A stretch of 23,944 nucleotides of DNA, taken from Seminavis robusta (lineage: Eukaryota > Bacillariophyta > Bacillariophyceae > Naviculales > Naviculaceae). The stretch spans positions 1 through 23,944 of the forward strand of contig CAICTM010001711.1 of assembly GCA_903772945.1 (NCBI GenBank), read 5' to 3'. Under the pieces are notes generated by a model. It was given only the letters and a program-made list of their open reading frames with translations, searched no databases and was not told where the DNA came from. Each line of letters starts with the position of its first letter. Position 1 is the stretch's first letter. Both the position numbers and the translations under genes were made by a program. Positions 1 to 7,619 of the stretch are shown here, piece by piece.

Positions 1-845
1 GCAAGAGCTGCAAGATGAACAAACCAAGACGCGTAACTGGGATTGATGCCTCCAAAGACTTGCGAGGAGATCCCTGGGAAAGACTATGTATTGACCTGAT
101 CGGTCCTACAACGTCGGGGATCCTAAGAAAAAGAATTCTCCACACTTCATTGCTTGACAATGATTGATCCCGTAACGGATGGTTCAGATTGCAGAAGATC
201 TGCTCCAAGGCAGCAGAAGTAGCCATCGTCCTAGAACAAACGTGGCTTACTCGGATCCATGGCGGCTGAGGTTATCATGGAATAGAGACGTGAGTTCCGC
301 GCAGAGGTCGAAAAGACTCTCCGGGATGAATTGGACTTCGTCGCAAGTTCATCACCACGCGCAACCCTCAAGCAACTCCATGGTCGAGCGTGCTCATCAG
401 ACCATACGCAACTGATCGCTGTTCAAAACATCAAGTGCAAGACGACCTCGTGACGGATCCTGGGATGGAGTCCTACGGGGGTTCGCTTCGCAATGAACGC
501 ACGATTCATACCACCTGCGTGCAACGCCTGCACACTCGTGTTCAACGTGACGCATTCACAATGTCCGTTTCGAAGCAAACTGAAAGTACATCAAGGAACG
601 TCGCCAACGACTCATCCAACGAACAACGATAGGGAAACGCACGCGTGTCCCTCATCAATACAATGTCACGATACGTGATGATTCACAGTATCAGCACCGC
701 AAGTACGGTCAGCCAAATACAAAGGTCCTTACACTATAGACCGAGTCAATGACATGGCACTGTACGGCTCCAACATGCTACCGCCAATGGCGGCACAGTC
801 TACCAGACTTGGAACATAAGGTATTACACCCATACAAGGCCTGAT
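1..845 (+). pseudogene. Ty3/gypsy-type retrotransposon pol remnant (integrase end)
   Basis: This is the decayed 3' end of a retroelement polyprotein, readable only by moving between frames. Visible integrase features are a stretch WERLCIDLIGP near 80-110, then a tract resembling the segment around the second catalytic Asp. Near 340-410 comes NPQ followed by VERAHQTIRN, the usual integrase pattern around the catalytic Glu. Past 650 a chromodomain-like or end-of-pol segment reads YGQPKYKGPYTIDRV, and a final stretch ends in LHPYKA and a stop near 845. Many frameshifts and stops break it. NPQ plus VER and the DLIGP motif favour Ty3/gypsy over Ty1/copia. It sits directly upstream of an LTR in the same orientation, as the 3' end of pol should. 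It is incomplete on the left because the window starts inside it. Confidence 0.75.
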
Positions 846-975
846 CCCTTGTAGGATTGCCATCGTGCGACGCACATGTCTACATCCAATCTCATGAGAG
901 TGCCCCGCACTTTAAACATATGTTCTCTTGTTTCCGACTGATGTCGTGCCTTCTGTGACCCTTGTCAGGGGCGAA

Positions 976-1398
976 TGCAATACACGGCTCTTAGCCTTAT
1001 TCCGCCCGACTCGATCCTGATAGGGTTTGAGTTCGACTATGACTGAGTCTCTCGTGAATAGTCATTGAGACAGGGTTCTCATGACCGCTAGTCATACTAG
1101 GTCGATGGTGAAACATCGCGCTAGATATTTAGCTGGCGTGGAGAGATTCCACGCTACTAGATAAATGCTAGACGAATCTTCCACGCGTTCCGTTTTTGGA
1201 TCGTGGAACGAGTAGGATTACTACCACAACCTACTCTATCACACTTTACAGTCTCCCGCGGGAGTTCACATCTACGATCCCTTGATTGTGATCTCTCTTG
1301 TTGATTAGTTTTCATAGCTTTCTAATCCTCTCATAACTTTCATTCTCTCAAACTCAAAACACTCGAAAGATCTTTACACTAGCTTTTAGCGTAGTGCA
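976..1398 (+). repeat. LTR, likely 3' LTR of the gypsy remnant
   Basis: This segment begins TGCAATACACGG and ends GTAGTGCA, so it has the TG...CA ends of an LTR. It matches 22589-23015 along its whole length, with roughly nine in ten positions identical by eye. A short purine-rich stretch (AGGGGCGAA) lies just before it, where a polypurine tract is expected, and pol remains lie upstream. This makes it the 3' LTR of the remnant at 1-845. No target duplication can be tested because the 5' end lies outside the window. Confidence 0.85.
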
Positions 1399-2189
1399 CT
1401 TGGGTTCCATTCATTGATCCGAAAGAGGAGAAATCACCAAAGGACGAGGCCGAGTATCAGCTTTTTGAAAGCCTACGAAAGAACTACAATCGGCACACTG
1501 CCTCTCTTGGAGCAGCGAAAGGATACAAGAAGTTTGCGGAAACTGGGGACATTGCTTCATGTATCGGAGCGATTCAAGGCAAGGCTAGAGGCAATCGACA
1601 ACGGATAAGAACCACCACCATTGATTCATCGCAAGACACCAACACAGTTAATCCAGCACTACAACCGCCTTATGGAGCACTTGAAAGAGCGGCCATGGCA
1701 CGTCCCAATGATACAAGTCGCCAAGAGCTTGATGAGACTCTTCGCCAGAGCAGAAAGAATATGCCACCACACCAAGCTGCCGTCAATGCTACTCAAGTGA
1801 CATACGACAACACAATAGGCCGAATCCCTTTCGGTGCTCCAATTACTCTAAATACAGAGATCGCCGCCAACGCTGTTAACTACAGCACTCCCAACAACCG
1901 CAACACACCTTATGTCTTGCGTCCTGTCACCGACCAGCAGCGTCCTCGTGTCTCTTTGGGTACATTCAAGCACAACAAGTACTGTGTCAAATACGGCTTT
2001 ACACGCAGAATGCATCAACAGCTAGGAACGTCCTTCGGAAACCTTTGTTCCGACAACTGTGGAAGGGAGGAAAGATCCAAGTGCCACGAACGATTGGAAT
2101 TCCACTCTACTCCAATAGTGATTGGGCATTATTGCATCAAGATTGCTCACAGCAACAGCTTCACCAACGACTGGTACACCAACAATTAA
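1395..2189 (+). pseudogene. Open frame of about 264 codons starting at the LTR edge, Cys/His-rich C-terminus
   Basis: One frame stays open from the last bases of the LTR to a stop at 2189. The first ATG is internal (1695), so the 5' part of a coding region was probably lost when the LTR was inserted. The N-terminal part is hydrophilic and helical (KDEAEYQLFESLRKNY, YKKFAETGDIASCIGAIQG). The middle is rich in Asn, Thr and Pro. The C-terminal 75 residues are rich in Cys and His (KHNKYCVKYGFTRRMHQQLG, then LCSDNCGREERSKCHERLEFH) and look like a zinc-binding module, with one Cys of the first pair apparently replaced by Tyr. I do not recognise the family. It may be a fragment of a host gene or of a DNA transposon protein. 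It could also be an unusual internal region of the retroelement itself. Confidence 0.45.
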
Positions 2190-2215
2190 CAGTTCACCTA
2201 TCAAGCATTTACAAC

Positions 2216-3035
2216 TTAGGAAACAAGAAAAGCGCTGGATGTGTGCACACGCACACTGTTGTCCACGAAACGCATCGTCTTAGTAGCGAAAACAAAGTAA
2301 TCAGTAGTAGACAAAAAAATGTCATCAAAGAAAACAGCCCAACGCGAGATAAGACGGTGACGTGTAGTATAGGAATGACCAGCCAATTTCGTCTTCACCA
2401 ACAAGAGCAAGCAGTCGTAGAGCAACTCATAATCGGTTGGTCCACCCATTCCACTCGGATAGAGCATTTGCGAGAATGTCGCGAGCACAAGGTTGTGCCA
2501 GCGAGGGGAAATCGTACGTCCCCACCAATCCATACAATCCATCACTTTGCAGAACTTTGGTGGCAGGGGCAGAGCTGTTCCATTCAGGAAGAGCCCTTGG
2601 ACAGTGTTGTTGTCGTAGCAAGATGAGGGCACAGCAGGTGTATTTGAATTGATTATGGGACGGGCAATGACTCCAATGACTCCTAAGAAGGATCCACTCA
2701 GTTCGGTAGGAAAAGCGCGTACACTTAACTTCACTGTAAGGGAACGTACCCTTCTTGTCAGCGATGAAGCTCTGGATTGCTTCCTGTGAGTAAAACATGT
2801 TTGTATTGCTTGCTTTTCTTCTGTTCGACAGCGATTTTGTGAGTGTTTGCACCTCATTCCAAATTTGGGGTAGTTACGAACCTCCACCGTAGACTTCCTA
2901 CTATGATTTATTAGCCAATCACATTGATTCCCTAGCCGGCGTACTTGGAGAAAACTTGACACTGTGCTGCAAACAGTAGTGGCACTGCCGGCTCTTATTC
3001 TCTGCACCAATTTCGTGACTAGATTTACTGTGCCG
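2216..3035 (-). pseudogene. Decayed coding remnant, unknown family
   Basis: On the minus strand a frame is open for 309 codons from 3145, but its first codons lie inside the DNA element beginning at 3039, so that start is not meaningful. Protein-like sequence runs through about 2700-2400 and switches frame. It reads as SCYDNNTVQGLFLNG in one frame and QSDGLYGLVGTYDFPSL and LANALSEWNGWTN in the next. It then returns to the first frame as DYELLYDCLLLLVKTKLAG. Two compensating shifts within 250 bp suggest an old gene copy with small indels. I see no motif that names it. Several overlapping frames in 2045-2852 are open by chance or as its shadows. Confidence 0.35.
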
Positions 3036-3038
3036 TAA

Positions 3039-3864
3039 GGCCGGTCTCTACCGGAGCGACTAAAGTAGCGACTAAGCCATATTTTGTAGTTTAGTCCATA
3101 GTTTAGTCTCTTGGGGTGGTGTCTACCCAAGCAACTAAATGTCATACGGACTAAAGCCTTTAGTCAAAGAGTTGGTTCACCGACTAAAGTGAGGCTGGTT
3201 AGTCAGTGAGCGAGTGTAACGACTAAAGCCTGTTTAAGAACTCTTTAAGAACAGTATCAGCCTCATTGCACAGCCTCACTATCAGAACATCGCGACAGAG
3301 CTGATAGAGCAGAGGTGCAAACGATCGAACAATTGAATGATAGTAGAGGTGCAAACGATCGAACGATTGAATGATAGTAGAGGTGCAAACGATTGAACGA
3401 TTGAATGATAGTAGAGGTGCAAACGATCCAACGATTGAATGATAGTAGAGGTGCAAACGATCGAATGAATGATAGTACGTAGAGGTGCAAACGATCGAAC
3501 GATTGAATAATAGTAGAGGTGCAAACGACAATCGAACGATGGAATGACAGAGGAGAGGTGCATCGCAATGGAGTGTTTTGAGTCTTGTTATCTCAAAAAA
3601 GTAATCACGTTTGTTAAATCTTTTTGGAGTCCTTTAAGTCCAGTAGTGAGTAGTGTTCCGTTTATTATATTTATTTGTTTAGTGCTGGGTGCTGGGTAGA
3701 CAGGTCCAACTGACTAAAGAACTGACTAAATTGTTTAGTCCGAGATTTAGTCATCTGCTGGTAGACACCACCATTACTAAAGGATAATGACTAAATCTTG
3801 AACTAAACAACCACCTAAAGGATTCCTTTAGTCGGTCCCTTAGTCGCTCCGGTAGAGACCGGCC
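3039..3864. mobile_element. PIF/Harbinger-like non-autonomous element (MITE) with TAA duplication
   Basis: The ends are inverted copies beginning GGCCGGTCTCTACCGG and continuing GAGCGACTAA, a perfect 25-bp inverted repeat that continues imperfectly inward. Both ends are flanked directly by TAA (3036-3038 and 3865-3867), a 3-bp target duplication of the TWA type known for the PIF/Harbinger superfamily. Both subterminal regions carry many copies of GACTAAA or its complement TTTAGTC, likely transposase-binding repeats. At 826 bp with no credible transposase frame it must move in trans. The centre holds a 34-bp tandem array (3312-3551). Confidence 0.85.
3312..3551. repeat. 34-bp tandem repeat, seven copies
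   Basis: The unit begins GAGGTGCAAACGATCGAACG and continues ATTGAATGATAGTA. Copies start at 3312, 3346, 3380, 3414, 3448, 3482 and 3516 or close to it. Copy five has a small internal loss and gain, and copy seven is degenerate. Because 34 is not a multiple of 3 and the unit has no stop on the minus strand, three long minus-strand frames of near-identical repeated protein appear here. They are artefacts. Confidence 0.9.
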
Positions 3865-3867
3865 TAA

Positions 3868-4263
3868 GTACTCTACCATTTCAAACCTACCATCACCGCA
3901 ACCCTTCAAAATGGGTAAGAAAGAGTAAGAGCCAAGAAATGGTTGACGTCCTTTCTGTAAACTACCAGTACTGGTAGTAGGATTTAAGGATACCGGTTTT
4001 GTTTGTCGTCATGGAATCATGGAATATGCAAAATGCAAATTCTCAAGAAGACGCGGAGTACTAGTACAATACGAGTACGGTACCGGTTCAGTGGTCAGTA
4101 AGTTCACGTACCGTACCAGCACCTGGTACCTGGTACCTACATCTAGAGAATCTCGGTTTTCTACCGGTGCATGTAGCTCATCCTATCAAACCTCTTCTCA
4201 GTTGGTTGCTGCAACTCTACCAGCTAGAGCCCAGAGAAACCAGTGCAAGCAACCACAGTGGAA
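3868..4263. other. Intergenic, GTACC-rich low-complexity DNA
   Basis: No supported gene. From about 4060 the sequence becomes dense in GGTACC, TACCGG and GTAC words. The 158-codon plus-strand frame at 4019-4495 crosses this tract and is not convincing. Confidence 0.5.
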
Positions 4264-4662
4264 CACTAGGAAGAGCAGATGCATCCTACGACTGCCTGTG
4301 CCGCAATTCTGTCCACGATCAACCAGGAGCCCTCCCTTAGATCCGAAGCCTGCGCGAATTGCATTAGCGTCGATAGTGCTGAAAAAGATGTCATTAAGCG
4401 AAGGAAACCAAGCAACAAAGACGACAACAATGATCAACCATACGACGTATCAGGGTCCCACGATGCATTCTCCGAGAGCTCTGCGCCTGTTTTGACAACA
4501 TTCCCGACACGCAGCAGCATGTCCTTGCGAGCACGTTCGACTGACAGCATCAAATCCTTTCGACCACCCACTCGAGACTTACCTGCATCGTTTCGCAAGT
4601 ACCGGTATGCTACAGTACATGTTGTACCAGTACACCAGTACCACCACCCGCGAATGGTCTGA
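4264..4662 (+). CDS. Small hypothetical frame (start ATG 4279)
   Basis: The frame is closed upstream by a TAG just before 4264. It opens with an ATG at 4279 and gives 127 residues. The middle is hydrophilic with a Lys/Asp/Asn cluster (RRKPSNKDDNNDQ) and a Ser/Thr/Arg-rich stretch (SMSLRARSTDSIKSFR). No domain, signal peptide or membrane segment is visible. The last 20 residues are encoded by GTACCGGTA-type repeat, suggesting that a coding fragment runs into non-coding repeat. It may be a gene relic or chance, and no neighbour supports a function. Confidence 0.2.
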
Positions 4663-5012
4663 CTGTATGTAGACTACTATTAGCAGTCGCGGCAGAAGGC
4701 AGTTCACATTTACTGTTTTCACGGTACCGGTGCTGTTCCTCATTTTGGTACGTTGTGTCGTTGTGTCTTGTATAAACATGCACATGTATGTGGTCGCATT
4801 ATTGTCTTGGTACGTACTGGTAGCTACTTATGCATACATGTAGTACAGGTACCGGTACCAGGTACCTTGTAGCCCCCATGCTCCCGACACGTACGCCTTC
4901 TCGATTCTTGAGCGACAGTCGTGTGACAGTCGTTTCGTAAGGCGTACCTTAAGGTACGGAGGTACCGGTACGGTAAGTTGTACCATAGGTATACGGTAGT
5001 GCTTCTGGTACC
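4590..5012. repeat. GTACCGGTAC-rich palindromic low-complexity tract
   Basis: The tract is built from permutations of GTACC, GGTAC and ACCGGTA, giving many short self-complementary words such as GGTACCGGTACC near 4849-4863 and 4962-4985. Similar tracts lie at about 4060-4170, 5580-5620 and 21470-21550. No coding sequence is supported; short minus-strand frames at 4824-5105 merely read through the repeats. Confidence 0.6.
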
Positions 5013-5171
5013 ATTTCCGTAGTAGTACCACCACCTTGAGTCTTGTAAACGTGGTCGCGTTTTTGCTTTATTCCATATTCCCAATCCATGAGTAATTATT
5101 ACCACCGACTAACGCATAACTAGCTAGCTAGCTAGGACAGTTCTTGGCCAATAAAATTTAAAGCAGAGTTG
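5013..5171 (+). repeat. Direct repeat, copy 1
   Basis: The segment from ATTTCCGTAGTAGTACCACC to AAATTTAAAGCAGAGTTG recurs at 5501-5741 in the same orientation. Shared blocks include CCACCACCTTGAGT, TCTTGTAAACGTGGTCGCG, TTCCCAATCCAT, AGTAATTATTACCACCG and TTGGCCAATAAAATTTAAAG. A GCTAGCTAGCTAGCTAG run lies inside this copy. Confidence 0.85.
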
Positions 5172-5500
5172 TACCGGTAGTCTCTGTTTTATTATTATTA
5201 TTCCTCTACTGAGTATTTATTACAATGTCATGTAGTAGTGAGTTCTAGTTTGCATCTCATGATGTCATGGTACGACAGCCCTCTAAGTCTTCTTAGAAAA
5301 TAGCACATTTAATCGATGGTTTAGAGTTCAGGTTGTCCGGTGAAGGTGCCCAAGAACACCCTTGCTAAGATGACACCTATCTCAGTCAAAACTCCTCCTC
5401 GCGACACCACTCAGGCGGGGTCAGCAACTACATAGTTATCTACAGCTGAACCTGCCCTTGCCGTGTCGCAGGGGTACTCAAGTAGTGGCATACTAGTAAC
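5172..5500. other. Spacer between direct repeats, no gene seen
   Basis: There is an ATT/TTA-rich stretch at 5190-5220, then unremarkable sequence. I see no frame or motif to support a gene. Confidence 0.5.
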
Positions 5501-5741
5501 ATTTCCGTAGTACTACCGTAGTAGTACCACCACCTTGAGTCGAGTCTTGTAAACGTGGTCGCGTTTTTGCCTTACTATTAATACAGTACCGGTAGGTAAT
5601 ACCTGGTACATGTAGTTTATTCCCAATCCATCAGTAATTATTACCACCGTATACCGCGCCGATACTAGCTACTAGCTACCCGGGTAGCTAGTTAGTAGCT
5701 AGTACCATAGTACTTGGCCAATAAAATTTAAAGCAGAGTTG
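5501..5741 (+). repeat. Direct repeat, copy 2 with two inserts
   Basis: This is the second copy of 5013-5171, longer by about 80 bp. One added block is GTACC-type sequence near 5581-5618. The other is an extended palindrome centred on CCCGGG (5663-5704) that replaces the GCTAGC run of copy 1. Confidence 0.85.
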
Positions 5742-5877
5742 CACGGTATGTTGTAGCCAGTTCTACGGTAGTACTATTGAGTTCGAGTAGACTAACACAA
5801 GTACCAGGTACGTAATAGACTTCTACTCCAGACTCTAGCTTGTCTGGAAAATTTTTTAAGCTAGTACTATAAAGGTT

Positions 5878-5929
5878 GAGCCCCCGTAGGGGGCTCTGAA
5901 CCATAAAGATTGGGCCCCTTGGGGCCCAA
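5878..5929. repeat. Two adjacent GC-rich perfect hairpins
   Basis: At 5878-5896 GAGCCCCC and GGGGGCTC are separated by GTA. At 5910-5929 TTGGGCCCC and GGGGCCCAA are separated by TT. Each is preceded by a related AT-rich lead (TATAAAGGTTG and CATAAAGATTG), so the two look like diverged copies of one motif. For the first, flanking GGTT and AACC lengthen the stem. They lie about 20-70 bp beyond the stop of the broken minus-strand gene at 5946. Confidence 0.8.
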
Positions 5930-5945
5930 CCACCAAGCTAGCTAG

Positions 5946-6571
5946 CTAGTGGGAGTGGAATACATGGTCTTCTGGCTTGCCCTCAAAGCACTGCAGCAGA
6001 GCCTCCTGCTTTGTCTTTGGGATGGACCATCCCAGGACCCTGGCCCAACCCTTCATGTCTGCGAAGCTTGTGTGTGGGTCCAACAGCTTGGCTTTGGTCA
6101 GACCACCTTGCTTTGGAGCAGCCTTTCTCTTGCCAGCGGCATGTTCATTGATCCTGGCCATCTGAACAAGCTGACCCTTGTCTCTGAGCAAAGCTTTGGC
6201 ATGCTGGGGCCTCAGCCTACCCCTGAGACCAGCGTTGCCCTGCCGCATCATGTTGAAGTGCATTCGATCGAATGATTCAGCAGCCTTGCAAAGGCTCTCA
6301 CAACAGGAGATGTGACTCCATGGACTGCTCCCTGTGGGAAATGGCGCTGCAGATATTGATCCAATTTCCCCGCCACTAGAGGAGTCCTAGCTTTCACAGA
6401 GGCACGTCCTATCTTGCCAACAGCCGCCAAGAACACCATGCCGTTGTCGTCCACCTTGGGGACCAAGAACACCATGCCGTTGTCGTCCACCTTGGGGAAC
6501 CATCCACTGGAGTACAGGTTCCGGATGTAGTGGTCGATACCAGCCGGCGCCTCTTTCGTACTCGCACTCAT
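5946..6571 (-). pseudogene. Broken hypothetical gene, two frames joined by one shift
   Basis: Reading the minus strand from ATG at 6571, a frame starts MSASTKEAPAGIDHYIRNLY and runs to a stop at 6248. A second frame reads on from about 6280 to a stop at 5946, giving roughly 207 residues if the frames are joined near 6270-6290. The second half is basic (RLRPQHAKALLRDKGQLVQM, NEHAAGKRKAAPKQGG) and ends in a helical stretch with GWSIPKTKQEALLQCFEG. A 36-bp in-frame tandem duplication gives VPKVDDNGMVFL twice near residues 26-48. No known domain is recognised. It may be a degenerate transposon or gag-like gene, or a host gene with an assembly indel. Confidence 0.4.
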
Positions 6572-7619
6572 CGTCTTCGGAGGATTGCGATGAAAGCGGC
6601 TATGTCCTCGGCTGCGGTGAGTACCTCTGCGGCTACTGAATCTGCGGCTACTGAATGCGGTAAGTACACCTCTGCGAACTACCTCTGCGGCTACTGAATA
6701 CGGAAGGGATGACCTCGGTTTTATTGTCTTGCTTCACTATCTCGCTCAAATTCGAAATCCTCTGCGAAATCCTCTGGCGAAATCCTCTGGCGAAATCCTC
6801 TGGATGCATGCTCCGTCGGTCTTTCGAAAACAACATGAAAACAACACGACGAGAGACTGATCGAGCTGACACAGAGAAAGATGCGAATCGAATCGTGTGC
6901 ACGACTAACGTCAGTCAGTCGAGTGACGTCATCGAAATCTAAAGATCCAACGATTCTGATTGGCTAATGGCTCTACAGGGGCTCTACAGCGGTAGTGTAC
7001 GGTTGGGCCGATGTCGGTACAGCGGTCCCGCTGTACTTTCTGTACCAATCCTTTTATGTTCTGTGATGCGAACTACCGTGTCAGCTAGTAGATCTAATAT
7101 CTAATCTATTGATCTATTTTATTAATAAGGTACACGTACATGTACTACTACTAGAAGTATGCCGTATGCCATACTACGGTTAGTACGACTAGCTAGTACT
7201 GAGGACGAGTAATTAGTGTGCAATCCAGCTGGACACTGCATGCATTATGTGAAATTTAATGGCCGGACCCCCGTAACGTTCAATTTTCAGCTTAAATGGC
7301 TTTTAAGTAATCGAAGTTTCCCTTGACTGCATTATGTTCGCCAGTGACCAGTGACCAGCAAGGTACTACTAGTAATACTGGTACTGCCAGGTCCATTCTA
7401 CTGCCCGAAAGTTTAGTATGGCATACAAAGTACCAGTGACACCAACGACCATTACAATCGTACTCCGGATCCAGACCTGAGATGCAAGGACCTGGCTCAT
7501 GCATCCTGCTGCTTGTTGTTCTTTGTTTCTTGTACAATACAATCGAATCTCACAAAATTTGGCAGACCAAAAAATCAAAGCAAACCCACAAACGAAAACC
7601 AAAAGCTGCCTTGATCACC
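6572..7619. other. Intergenic with short repeats
   Basis: Three copies of a CTCTGCGGCTACTGAA-type unit lie at about 6627-6702. A 13-bp unit (AATCCTCTGGCGA) repeats at 6765-6802. A perfect CRE-type palindrome TGACGTCA lies at 6924-6931. From 7075 to 7240 the sequence is AT- and GTAC-rich. No gene is supported; the 60-85 codon frames here lack coding character. Confidence 0.45.

Noticed and set aside
2045..2626. 193-codon plus-strand frame
   Set aside because: It lies opposite protein-like minus-strand sequence and overlaps the end of the 1395-2189 frame out of phase; composition does not suggest a protein.
3223..3568. Three overlapping minus-strand frames of 93-102 codons with repeated protein motifs
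   Set aside because: They are readings of the 34-bp tandem array, which has no stops in any minus-strand frame. The same words recur in all three frames, so this is a repeat artefact.
4019..4495. 158-codon plus-strand frame
   Set aside because: The first third reads GTACC-type low-complexity DNA, and no domain or conserved pattern is visible.
5100..5125. Origin or attachment site at the GCTAGCTAGC run
   Set aside because: It is a simple tetranucleotide run repeated elsewhere in the window (5936-5948) with no associated structure.
6924..6931. CRE palindrome TGACGTCA as promoter element of the STRA6-like gene
   Set aside because: It is nearly 700 bp from the start codon and single, so there is no support for a link with either neighbouring gene.
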